Source of the DNA: a bacterium
GTDB taxonomy: Bacteria > Ratteibacteria > UBA8468
Assembly: GCA_030672255.1 (NCBI GenBank)
Contig: DAOVGU010000179.1
Coordinates: forward strand, 1 to 6,188
DNA length: 6,188 nt
Direction: 5' to 3'
The stretch's first letter is position 1. Every line of letters starts with the position of its first letter. Of this stretch, positions 1 through 6,065 are shown one piece after another. The position numbers and the translations under genes are program-made. Below the pieces are notes generated by a model. That model was not told the origin of the DNA and ran no database searches. It saw nothing but the letters and a program-made list of their open reading frames with translations.

Positions 1-452
1 TCATAGGGAAGGGTCAAGAAATCCGAGCCCATCAGTAGAACCGCGGTGGTTATTGGTCCTTCTAAGGGATGACCGATAAAATTTGGAGATTGGGGAGAAC
101 GTTTCTTTATTTCAGCACAGACTTTCAGTCTTTCCTGAATCAATGGCGCGGCTAAATAGTCCTTTGGCTCGGTCAAATTATCAATCTCTTCCGGTTTATG
201 AATCATCGGAAATGGCTTTGGCTCAGCATCCTCAGCAAAGACAATCTTTACCCCTAAAGATGCAATATGCGGATAGCAGAATCCCGCCAGTCTTGGTATC
301 GGAGGCTCTATACCTAATCGTTTAGCTAAAGGTTTAATTTTTTCGTAGGCTTTAAGAATCGCCTCTACATCAGAATGTAATTTATTCTGGTTGATTCCAC
401 CTACTTCGGCTTTTAAAGCATCGGTAAAACCAAAACCAAACTCCTGTCCCAT
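1..452 (-). CDS. UROD-family (uroporphyrinogen decarboxylase-like / corrinoid methyltransferase-like) protein, N-terminal part only
   Basis: The frame is open from an ATG at 452 to the left edge, giving 150 complete codons; the C-terminal part is outside the window. It reads as the N-terminal half of a PF01208-type protein. Residues 59-83 (beginning FCYPHIASLGVKIVFAED) and 127-150 (GHPLEGPITTAVLLMGSDFL) match the EGP-[IF]-T-x-A pattern that precedes the acidic-Pro segment in UROD-like proteins. The family includes true haem-pathway uroporphyrinogen decarboxylases and many methyltransferases that move methyl groups to or from corrinoid proteins or coenzyme M. Its place at the end of a catabolic-looking operon, with no haem gene nearby, favours the UROD-like group over HemE, but that is inference. 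An AGGAG at 461-465 lies 8 nt before the ATG and overlaps the stop codon of the upstream amidohydrolase, from which only 11 nt separate it. No signal peptide is visible. Confidence 0.8.
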   Translation of the reverse strand, partial: MGQEFGFGFTDALKAEVGGINQNKLHSDVEAILKAYEKIKPLAKRLGIEPPIPRLAGFCYPHIASLGVKIVFAEDAEPKPFPMIHKPEEIDNLTEPKDYLAAPLIQERLKVCAEIKKRSPQSPNFIGHPLEGPITTAVLLMGSDFLTLPY

Positions 453-460
453 TTTTCTTT

Positions 461-465
461 CTCCT
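461..465 (-). promoter_or_regulatory. Ribosome binding site of the UROD-family gene, overlapping the upstream stop codon
   Basis: The minus strand reads AGGAG, 8 nt before the ATG at 452. Its first two bases are the last two of the TAG stop of the amidohydrolase (464-466), so termination and re-initiation are close enough for translational coupling. It lies within one of the three related gene-end sequences described in the findings. Confidence 0.75.
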
Positions 466-1303
466 ATAATTTCAAAATTCTTTCCGCATTCTTCCTAAAA
501 ATGTATCCTTTAATTGAAGAAGGCAAACCAATGTTATTCAGGAGATCTATGATTTTTGGCTCTTCTCGGTTCACAAAACGATCTGTACCAAAAAGTAATT
601 TTTTGTGATGCTTTTCCAAAAACGTCTTTGCATAATCGAGGTCTCTTGCTAATGCATTATATCCACTCATAGCTGAAAGGTCTGCATATAGATTTGGATA
701 TCTCTCCAGCAGATAACCCACTCTACCAGGCTTTTCAATTTTTCCCTTCGGATAAGGCTCTTGAATCCCTGGCACATCTGCTGAAACCTCCGCCCAGAAT
801 GAAGGTCCGTGCCCAATAAATATGGTCTGTGGAAATTCTTTTAGGACCTCCTCTAAATAAGGCAGACCTAAAAGTTCAATCACTCCTACGGTAGACTGAG
901 AATATCGTAGGTCGGGAAGTACCGGAATTTCAAGTTTTCCACAGGCTTTATAAATGCTCTTTAATCTTCTATCATTTGTCGGGAGATTTGCAAGGATTTC
1001 TCCAAAACCTTTACAGCCTTTGTCCACACATTCCTTTATGAGAGGATAAAAGTCTAAATTTCCATCATTTGTGCCTCTCCGAGGGTCAATATTGACAAAA
1101 GGTATAAATCTATCAGGATATTTTTTAGAATCTTCCAATGCTTGTTCAGTTGTATAATAAAAGTGTTCTTCTTCGGGATTTACAAGGGGCAAGATTACCG
1201 ACTTTTCTATCCCATACTTATCCATAAATTCTATAAGTTCTTCCGGTGTAAGCGGATTTTTCCCAAACACTACTTTTCCCAAATGGGCATGAGTATCTAT
1301 CAC
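464..1303 (-). CDS. Amidohydrolase (Amidohydro_2 / metal-dependent TIM-barrel hydrolase), full length but with Asp for a metal-ligand His
   Basis: A 279-residue protein of the amidohydrolase-2 family (PF04909; ACMSD/decarboxylase-like TIM barrels). It opens with the strand-1 metal motif HAH (H5, H7), has GFGE at 99-102, IGHG with H165, YADLSA at 206-211 and FGTD with D241 near the end, all in the expected order. At strand 5, where the family has a metal-binding His (PVLFH in the paralogue at 2599-3243), it reads PVLPD, with D131. It may bind metal differently, have another activity, or be catalytically weak. The start is GTG at 1303, supported by AGGAGGT 5 nt upstream and by the MIDTHAH alignment; no better ATG exists. 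It follows the BNR gene by 24 nt and precedes the UROD-family gene by 11 nt. The C-terminus KNAERILKL is almost the same as in the paralogue. It is cytoplasmic, with no leader sequence. The substrate is unknown. Confidence 0.88.
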   Translation of the reverse strand: MIDTHAHLGKVVFGKNPLTPEELIEFMDKYGIEKSVILPLVNPEEEHFYYTTEQALEDSKKYPDRFIPFVNIDPRRGTNDGNLDFYPLIKECVDKGCKGFGEILANLPTNDRRLKSIYKACGKLEIPVLPDLRYSQSTVGVIELLGLPYLEEVLKEFPQTIFIGHGPSFWAEVSADVPGIQEPYPKGKIEKPGRVGYLLERYPNLYADLSAMSGYNALARDLDYAKTFLEKHHKKLLFGTDRFVNREEPKIIDLLNNIGLPSSIKGYIFRKNAERILKL

Positions 1304-1308
1304 CTCTG

Positions 1309-1315
1309 ACCTCCT
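1309..1315 (-). promoter_or_regulatory. Strong ribosome binding site that fixes the GTG start of the amidohydrolase
   Basis: The minus strand reads AGGAGGT, a perfect SD, with a 5-nt spacer to GTG at 1303-1301. It decides the non-ATG start. The bases just upstream (1311-1327) are non-coding yet repeat the end of the amidohydrolase gene. Confidence 0.85.
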
Positions 1316-1330
1316 ATAATTTCAAGATTA
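1311..1330 (-). repeat. Gene-junction repeat, non-coding copy (relic of an amidohydrolase 3' end)
   Basis: Read on the minus strand this is TAATCTTGAAATTATAGGAG. It matches the end of the full-length amidohydrolase gene plus the next SD (461-480, GAATTTTGAAATTATAGGAG) except at three positions. There the same letters encode ILKL and the stop. Here they follow the BNR gene stop (TAA, 1328-1330) and code for nothing. A third related copy lies at 2625-2643, at the end of the shortened amidohydrolase. The likely origin is recombination or duplication of amidohydrolase units around the BNR gene. Chance similarity of AT-rich gene ends is the alternative. Confidence 0.55.
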
Positions 1331-2620
1331 TTCTCTAACAGGAAATGTCAAAGTGTACTTGGATACACCTGCCGTCCAAAGATCCGGCTCCTTTCCTCCT
1401 TTCTCGCCTATAGGTGTTAGATAAATTTCTACTTGATGTGTTTCTCTATCCTCCAGAAGTGAGAAATTGGAAAATTGTACGTACTCTGAGTCCCGCTTGG
1501 GGTCCCGGTCATCAATGACTGTTACGGCGTCTTTCTTCAGCGCCGGAATTGTCTCATTCACCTCAGCGATGATTAGAGGATATCGGGGTGAATTTCCTTG
1601 AGGTGGCTGAGGGCATATATTACCTACCCAGTATAGTTTTCCTGTAACACTGTGGCGGAACATTCGGTGGATGGATGCCGGTGAATAAAACTGCTCACCC
1701 GTGTCGTAGCGTAAATCACTCGCAGAACTCCAGGTTCTGCCACCATCATCAGAAATGCTCATCCATTTCCGGCCAGGACTTTCCACCTTACCTTCCCAGT
1801 GGTCAACTTTCAAAGTTTTATTTGAACCACGCATCACCAAAAAGAGCCTGCCGTCGGAAAGTTCTGCAACGAATGGTTCATCAAAACCTCTTCCTGAAAC
1901 CCGATGTGGAACATAAATTGGCTCTGATATCTCCCATTTGTAATTGTTTTTCACGCCATCCCATTTTCCGATGAAACAGCGGACTGCATTCACCGTCTCC
2001 TTCCTCCCTCTATCGGTAATCTCAAGGGGGGTACCGCAAGGTGAATAAATAATTGCGCCTTCTCTTGTGGCAATTGCATTAGTCGCTGTTTCTATTTGAT
2101 TTGTGTGCAGATATTCCTTATTCCCCCAATTTTCAGGATTGAAATCCGGGCCATCTTCATAACGAAGCAGATGTTTCTTCCCCCAGGTTTTTCCATCATC
2201 ATCCGAGACCTGCCAGAAATTGTGGCCAAAAAAGGTTTTAGTCCCAGCCCAGTATTTCTCATAAGCTTCCGGACCTTTGCCGATAAAAATTCGCTGAAAA
2301 ACAAAACCAAGCGTCTTTCCGCTTTTAGGGTCATAGCACTGCGCACGTAAAGCCTCCATCTTGTCAAAACCTTTCTGCGCAGGCCATTCCTTCAAAATCA
2401 TTTCCCAGTCCGACCAGGTGCGTCCATTATCCTTTGATATGCGTTTTTGAAGTGTATCACTCCAGTCTGACGACCTCTCGTAGAGCTTATTCTCTTCACG
2501 ACAAACTCCATGACGACCTATATATCTTACCCCGAGAACCGCGGATACACCAACCTCCGGACATTTCAAATAAACTTCCTTCTTTACCTTTATACCCATC
2601 ATTTTTTCTTTTGAATCCAT
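1328..2620 (-). CDS. BNR/Asp-box repeat sialidase-like protein (six-bladed beta-propeller)
   Basis: A 430-residue protein with three clear Asp boxes of the S-x-D-x-G-x-T-W type: SKDNGRTW (62-69), SDDDGKTW (139-146) and SDDGGRTW (290-297). It also has an acidic FDEPF segment at 246-250 and a YSPASIHRM segment at 312-320. Spacing and length fit one sialidase/neuraminidase-fold propeller (PF13088 group). I find no N-terminal FRIP motif and cannot assign the arginine triad of true sialidases, so cleavage of sialic acid is not established; proteins of this group may act on other glycosides or have unknown roles. There is no signal peptide, which suggests an intracellular substrate. The start at 2620 is preferred because GGAGGG (2624-2629) lies just upstream. 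It overlaps the shortened amidohydrolase by 22 nt. An alternative ATG at 2602 (Met7) would make a 4-nt ATGA overlap but has no SD at a suitable distance. The stop is TAA at 1328-1330. Confidence 0.82.
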   Translation of the reverse strand: MDSKEKMMGIKVKKEVYLKCPEVGVSAVLGVRYIGRHGVCREENKLYERSSDWSDTLQKRISKDNGRTWSDWEMILKEWPAQKGFDKMEALRAQCYDPKSGKTLGFVFQRIFIGKGPEAYEKYWAGTKTFFGHNFWQVSDDDGKTWGKKHLLRYEDGPDFNPENWGNKEYLHTNQIETATNAIATREGAIIYSPCGTPLEITDRGRKETVNAVRCFIGKWDGVKNNYKWEISEPIYVPHRVSGRGFDEPFVAELSDGRLFLVMRGSNKTLKVDHWEGKVESPGRKWMSISDDGGRTWSSASDLRYDTGEQFYSPASIHRMFRHSVTGKLYWVGNICPQPPQGNSPRYPLIIAEVNETIPALKKDAVTVIDDRDPKRDSEYVQFSNFSLLEDRETHQVEIYLTPIGEKGGKEPDLWTAGVSKYTLTFPVRE

Positions 2621-3243
2621 TTTCCCTCCAATTTCAAGATTTTTTCTGCATTCTTTCTGGTTATCTTATCATAAGCAATTTTAGATATTTTCCCCTCTTC
2701 TAATAATTTCTTAAAGTAAGAGACAATTAGGACTTCTTGATTGACATGGCAGATGTCGGTGCCAAAGAGAAGTTGATTTTGAAACTCCTCTAAGAAACGA
2801 TAACCGAATTCCGAGTCACGAGAGATGGCATTGAACCCACTTCCGGCAGAAAGGTCACCATAGAGATTAGGGTATTTCTTCAGAAGTTCCGGAACCCTGC
2901 CGGGAGATTTTACTGGCTCTTCTGGATAGCCACCCCTCGTCTCTTCATCTACCTCTGAAGTAATTTCTGACCAGAAGGCCATCGCATGTCCGATAAAGAC
3001 AGTTTCAGAGAGTTCTTTCAAAACATTTTCAAGCCTTGGTAAGCCAATATCATCGGCAGCACCATAAATTCCATATTTTACTCCAACCGCTAAATGAAAG
3101 AGAACAGGCAGTCCTACCTTCCCACAGTGGTAAAATAAATTTTTATAGAGGGGATTATCAATATATAAATTCCCAGTTAATTCATCCATTACTGGTTCAT
3201 TTTTAACCGTCCCTCTTCCTAAATGGGTATGAATATCAATCAT
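2599..3243 (-). CDS. Amidohydrolase paralogue with a shortened barrel (about 80 residues missing)
   Basis: A 214-residue protein clearly homologous to the amidohydrolase at 464-1303. Shared blocks are MIDxHxHLG at the start, GKxxxPVL before strand 5, GLPxLExVLKE, FIGH, FWxE, KYPNLYGDLSAGSGFNA, LLFGTD and the KNAEKILKL tail. All expected metal residues are present: H5, H7, H50, H86 and D163. However, H7 and H50 are only 43 residues apart, against 124 between H7 and D131 in the paralogue. About 80 residues, covering strands 2-4 and their helices, are absent without a frameshift. Either this is an in-frame deletion and the protein is inactive or needs a partner, or it is a naturally short subfamily. 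The ATG at 3243 has AGGGGG (3251-3256) upstream, and the gene follows the M55 gene by 11 nt. Ten extra residues after ILKL run into the next gene and give a 22-nt overlap. Confidence 0.85.
   Translation of the reverse strand: MIDIHTHLGRGTVKNEPVMDELTGNLYIDNPLYKNLFYHCGKVGLPVLFHLAVGVKYGIYGAADDIGLPRLENVLKELSETVFIGHAMAFWSEITSEVDEETRGGYPEEPVKSPGRVPELLKKYPNLYGDLSAGSGFNAISRDSEFGYRFLEEFQNQLLFGTDICHVNQEVLIVSYFKKLLEEGKISKIAYDKITRKNAEKILKLEGKWIQKKK
2624..2629 (-). promoter_or_regulatory. Ribosome binding site of the BNR protein, inside the upstream coding region
   Basis: The minus strand reads GGAGGG with a 3-nt spacer to ATG 2620. It is read in frame as Glu-Gly of the upstream amidohydrolase (residues 206-207), so it is embedded in a coding sequence. 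It favours Met1 over Met7 as the start. Confidence 0.7.
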
Positions 3244-3254
3244 CTCAATCCCCC

Positions 3255-4034
3255 TTATAAAATTTTTAAAGTGCTGTCTACAATGCGGGAAACGGTGCGA
3301 CCATCAATTCGTTTCCATCCAACTCTTTCATAACCATCGGCGGTATCGGTATTCTGAAATTCTATTCTTACCTCAAGCGGTGGTTTAATGAGATAAGGCT
3401 TAAAATCCTTAATCCTTTTTATGGCTCTTTTCACTCCTTGTTTGATAAGTTGATGAGATTTTGATGGAGCAATTATTCTGGCACAGTTTCGTGAAAGTCC
3501 TTCCTTCACCGCTACAGTTTCAACATCACCAAGAAGTTGTTTTGCTTCCTTACATACCGCTTTATCTCCTGTTACCAGGATGATCGGAACTCCGAGACCT
3601 CCCGCCATAACTGCTCCTTGTCCGACTTCACCCATTCTCTTTCCATTTATAAAGTAGTTAAACCAGGTCTTTGAACTCTGAGTATGGTCCAAAAGTCCAC
3701 AAAAGGTGCCGGCCATTGCATGATATCCAAGTAAAATCAGCCCATCAAAACTTTTATCAAATCCAGGGAGAATAGTCCTTCTTGAATAGCCAGTAATATA
3801 TTCACCATCAGGATGTAACTCTTCAATGATAAAATTATATCCTCCATTATGTCCGTCCATCACAACCACTTTTTCTGCGCCCATTTCTTTACACGCTTCT
3901 ACCACTGCATTAGCATCCTGAGTATAAAGATGGCGAGCCTTTTCATATTCAGAGCCTTTTTTATCTCTTCCGGTCTGCTCAAAACTAAATATCCCGCTAA
4001 TCCCTTCCATATCTACCGAAACATATATCTTCAT
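3255..4034 (-). CDS. M55-family metallo-aminopeptidase (DppA-like, D-aminopeptidase)
   Basis: A 259-residue protein of peptidase family M55, whose known member DppA of Bacillus is a zinc-dependent, self-compartmentalising D-aminopeptidase. Counting from the chosen Met, the metal signature is SVDMEG with D8 and E10, H62 in DGHNGG, H105 in LGYHAMAGT and E136 in GEVGQGA, matching the order of zinc ligands in DppA. MSVDMEG-type N-termini start this family, so the ATG at 4034 is chosen. An AAGGAGG (4038-4044) stands just before it. The frame is open to an ATG at 4076, which would overlap the upstream stop by 4 nt but would add 14 residues coded by a hairpin and has no SD. Expected activity is release of N-terminal residues from short, possibly D-amino-acid, peptides in the cytoplasm, such as cell-wall-derived ones. 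The actual substrate is not shown by the sequence. Length is close to that of DppA. Confidence 0.9.
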   Translation of the reverse strand: MKIYVSVDMEGISGIFSFEQTGRDKKGSEYEKARHLYTQDANAVVEACKEMGAEKVVVMDGHNGGYNFIIEELHPDGEYITGYSRRTILPGFDKSFDGLILLGYHAMAGTFCGLLDHTQSSKTWFNYFINGKRMGEVGQGAVMAGGLGVPIILVTGDKAVCKEAKQLLGDVETVAVKEGLSRNCARIIAPSKSHQLIKQGVKRAIKRIKDFKPYLIKPPLEVRIEFQNTDTADGYERVGWKRIDGRTVSRIVDSTLKIL

Positions 4035-4037
4035 TTT

Positions 4038-4044
4038 CCTCCTT
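4038..4044 (-). promoter_or_regulatory. Ribosome binding site that moves the M55 peptidase start to 4034
   Basis: The minus strand reads AAGGAGG, 3 nt before ATG 4034. No comparable SD precedes the ATG at 4076. Its first base is also the last base of the hairpin at 4044-4063, so folding of that hairpin could affect ribosome access. Confidence 0.8.
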
Positions 4045-4063
4045 GGCAGAGTGAACTCTGCCA
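4044..4063 (-). promoter_or_regulatory. Perfect 8-bp hairpin directly before the M55 peptidase SD
   Basis: Arms TGGCAGAG and CTCTGCCA flank a 4-nt loop (TTCA on the minus strand) with no mismatch. It sits between the stop of the oxidoreductase gene (4073-4075) and the SD at 4038-4044. No T-run follows, so it does not look like an intrinsic terminator. A role in translation initiation, mRNA processing or stability, or simply a small dispersed palindrome, are all possible. Confidence 0.65.
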
Positions 4064-4072
4064 CTACAATTT

Positions 4073-5116
4073 TCATTCATCGCAGAAACCGGAAATCCTT
4101 TTTGCCTCATTAATCAGGTGAATCTGCTCCCGCACATCCTCAAGAGGAACTCTTAATTTTTCCTTACCATGAATGACCGCAACTAAATTGTCATAAAGGT
4201 CAAGTTCTTTGGTCTTATCAAGAGGAATTGTCTTTTCCTGCCAGGGAATACGGTCTTTATTGTCGTAGGTTCTTCCTTCTACCGCCAGTGAATCATTGAC
4301 GGAGAGAGGCATTAATTTAGCCGGGTCAAAGTATTTAATACGAAAAATCTCATCCTGATAGGTTAATGAGCCAGCCTCTCCCATGATATACCAGGTAGCT
4401 GCAGGGAAGGCGGCGGCACTATTTAGTTCAAATTCTACCAATTCCCCATTTCCTCCTTTGAAAAGGAGGATTGCTACATCCTCCGCATCGCCGACGGTAG
4501 CAACCTTGCGTAAATCGGCAAAGAGCAGTTCTGCCTTTCCGCCAAGAATTCCCAGAAGCATATCAATTCCGTGCGGTCCGGTATTGCTCAATGTTCCGCC
4601 TCCCATTCTCTTTAAACTCTGCCAGTCACTCCTCCGGTTAAAACCATAGTACCTGTGGATAATACGATGAACTTTACCTAAAATTCCGGAATCTAAGATT
4701 TCTGTAAGTTGAACGTAATCGGCGGCAAAGCGGTGCTGCTGGTGCACCGCCAAAACCTTTCCTTTCTTCCTAGATGTTGCAATCATTTCGTCCATTTCCT
4801 CAAGGGTTGCCGCCATCGGTTTTTCCACGAGCACATGAATTCCCGCATTTAAAGCCTTAATCGTTTGCTCGGCATGAAATTTAGAAGGAGAGGCAATCAC
4901 TAAAAGGTCTAAATTAAGATTACCCATTGCCTCCTCAATTGTAGAAAATGCTTTTGCTTTAAATGTTGTTATCGCCTCTTCTCGGCGTTCAGCAAGTGGA
5001 TCTACCACACAGACAAGTTCCAGATCCTCCCTTTCCTGAATCTTTTGGCAATGATGGCTCCAGCCAATCCGCCCTAAACCAACAACCCCACATTTCAATT
5101 TTTGTCGAGTAGACAT
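4073..5116 (-). CDS. Gfo/Idh/MocA-family NAD(P)-dependent oxidoreductase
   Basis: A 347-residue protein with the standard two-domain plan. The N-terminal Rossmann fold starts with GVVGLGRIG (10-18; GxGxxG at 13-18) and the acidic strand-2 end VVDP (37-40). The catalytic-lysine motif EKP is at 98-100, and AVHQQHRF at 123-130 is typical of the family. The C-terminal domain holds GGGTLSNTGPHGIDML (172-187), where H182 and D185 fit the usual GxHxxD active-site pattern. Members oxidise or reduce hydroxyls of sugars, inositols and their acids. The exact substrate cannot be told. The length is normal. ATG 5116 follows GGAGGT (5121-5126) by 4 nt. The gene lies 58 nt after the other oxidoreductase and 38 nt before the M55 gene. 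It is a cytoplasmic protein and the more conventional of the two Gfo/Idh/MocA proteins here. Confidence 0.93.
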   Translation of the reverse strand: MSTRQKLKCGVVGLGRIGWSHHCQKIQEREDLELVCVVDPLAERREEAITTFKAKAFSTIEEAMGNLNLDLLVIASPSKFHAEQTIKALNAGIHVLVEKPMAATLEEMDEMIATSRKKGKVLAVHQQHRFAADYVQLTEILDSGILGKVHRIIHRYYGFNRRSDWQSLKRMGGGTLSNTGPHGIDMLLGILGGKAELLFADLRKVATVGDAEDVAILLFKGGNGELVEFELNSAAAFPAATWYIMGEAGSLTYQDEIFRIKYFDPAKLMPLSVNDSLAVEGRTYDNKDRIPWQEKTIPLDKTKELDLYDNLVAVIHGKEKLRVPLEDVREQIHLINEAKRISGFCDE

Positions 5117-5120
5117 TTTA

Positions 5121-5126
5121 ACCTCC
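5121..5126 (-). promoter_or_regulatory. Ribosome binding site of the oxidoreductase, abutting a REP-like palindrome
   Basis: The minus strand reads GGAGGT, 4 nt before ATG 5116. It continues directly from the GGTGAGGGG arm of the palindrome at 5127-5171, so the element may have supplied or extended the SD. Confidence 0.7.
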
Positions 5127-5171
5127 CCCTCACCTATATTCCTCTCCCACCTGGGGAGAGGGCAGGGTGAG
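5127..5171. repeat. REP-like two-stem palindrome in the gap between the two oxidoreductase genes
   Basis: On the plus strand CTCACC (5129-5134) pairs with GGTGAG (5166-5171). Inside it, CCTCTCCC (5141-5148) pairs with GGGAGAGG (5154-5161) around a 5-nt loop. The interruptions are TATATT on one side and GCAG on the other. The CCCTCACC...CTCTCCC...GGGAGAGG...GGTGAG layout resembles palindromic intergenic repeats known from many bacterial genomes. It fills almost the whole 58-nt gap. No T-run makes it a clear terminator. A second related element lies at 6105-6178, so the two flank the gene at 5175-6056. Confidence 0.7.
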
Positions 5172-5174
5172 AGC

Positions 5175-6056
5175 TCATTTTATTTCAACCTCTCTATTTT
5201 CCCTTGCTGATTTATCAATTGCCAGTAAAACCTTAATCGGCATTAATAATTCTTCGTCGGAAAAGGGTCTCACATTATTTTTTATACCTTCAATCAAACT
5301 TTTAAAGCCCATATCATATCCGTCGGACATATCCACTTGTAAGTATCTGCTTCCTTTTTCACAATGGAGGAGAACCTGAAAGCTTCCCCCGCCTTCTCCG
5401 ATGAGATGGAGAGAAACGAGTTTACCACTTTTTAATGCCGCTGTTACAAAACAATTCTTGCGATGAAGTTTTGCAAATATTGTTTTGACATCATATCCAA
5501 ATCCCTGTAAAAGCATCTCTACGCTGTGGATTCCGTAAAAGAATACACCGCCAAACTCACTTTCGAAGTCAAAAGGACCGCCAACCATTCCCGAATGGAT
5601 AGGACCTAACTCCTCTTGGACATCCTTAAAAAAATTCTGAAAACTTGAGGTTTTCCAGACAACGGAGGAAGAGGAAAACCAGGTGTTGGTCTTATGAGAC
5701 AGTTCAATAATCTCTTTTGCCTCTTCTAAACTGCAACTGAAGGGTTTATCAATAAAGGTCGGAATCTTATTTTCCAAAAAAAGTCGGGCATATTGGCAGT
5801 GATACTTGGCATGGCGGTTCATAATAATCACCGCATCTATTTTGCCCAGCATATCCTCTGGTTTATTTACAACTAATGGAACATCACCCTCTTTCTGAAC
5901 CTCTTTAACATGCTCTAAACTATCCCCTTCTCCTGGATATAGAGTCACAACTTCCCCACCTTTGATACTTTTCTCAAGATTAAATCTCTTGCAGGCCTGA
6001 TTTACATGCGAATTCTCCGTCCCAATCACCCCAAACCTAATTTTACCATCTTCCAT
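5175..6056 (-). CDS. Divergent Gfo/Idh/MocA-family oxidoreductase
   Basis: A 293-residue protein, numbered from the chosen ATG at 6056. The N-terminal strand-turn-helix is RFGVIGTENSHV (7-18), a variant nucleotide-binding loop lacking the usual GxGxxG. It continues with DAVIIMNRHAKYH (74-86) and FIDKPFSCSLEEA (101-113), where DKP (103-105) replaces the common EKP but keeps the lysine. The C-terminal half has GGVFFYGIHSVEML (169-182), with H177 at the usual active-site His. It is probably a sugar or polyol oxidoreductase, or a family member with changed cofactor use. It is shorter than its neighbour (347). AAGGAG (6066-6071) lies 9 nt before ATG 6056, and the protein there aligns with the family start. 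The frame stays open to a TTG at 6131, but those 25 extra codons come from the palindromic repeat. The stop is TGA at 5175-5177. It is the first complete gene of the series. Confidence 0.85.
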   Translation of the reverse strand: MEDGKIRFGVIGTENSHVNQACKRFNLEKSIKGGEVVTLYPGEGDSLEHVKEVQKEGDVPLVVNKPEDMLGKIDAVIIMNRHAKYHCQYARLFLENKIPTFIDKPFSCSLEEAKEIIELSHKTNTWFSSSSVVWKTSSFQNFFKDVQEELGPIHSGMVGGPFDFESEFGGVFFYGIHSVEMLLQGFGYDVKTIFAKLHRKNCFVTAALKSGKLVSLHLIGEGGGSFQVLLHCEKGSRYLQVDMSDGYDMGFKSLIEGIKNNVRPFSDEELLMPIKVLLAIDKSARENREVEIK

Positions 6057-6065
6057 CTTTCCATT

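Noticed and set aside
83..325. Plus-strand open frame of 80 codons
   Set aside because: It lies wholly antisense to the UROD-family gene, whose minus-strand reading shows clear family motifs; it has no recognisable domain.
1328..2620. Calling the BNR protein a proven sialidase (NanH-like)
   Set aside because: Three Asp boxes establish the fold, but the FRIP motif and arginine triad could not be located and no sialic-acid catabolic genes are in the window.
1675..2703. Several plus-strand and one other minus-strand open frames within the BNR gene
   Set aside because: They overlap a well-supported gene in other frames, have low-complexity or Cys/His-rich translations and show no family match.
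4035..4076. N-terminal extension of the M55 peptidase starting at 4076
   Set aside because: No SD in front, hairpin-coded residues, and the family begins at the MKIYVSVDMEG Met, which has AAGGAGG just upstream.
4383..4649. Plus-strand frame of 88 codons in the oxidoreductase
   Set aside because: Antisense shadow of the conserved C-terminal domain; its Pro/Ser-rich translation is typical of a reverse-frame artefact.
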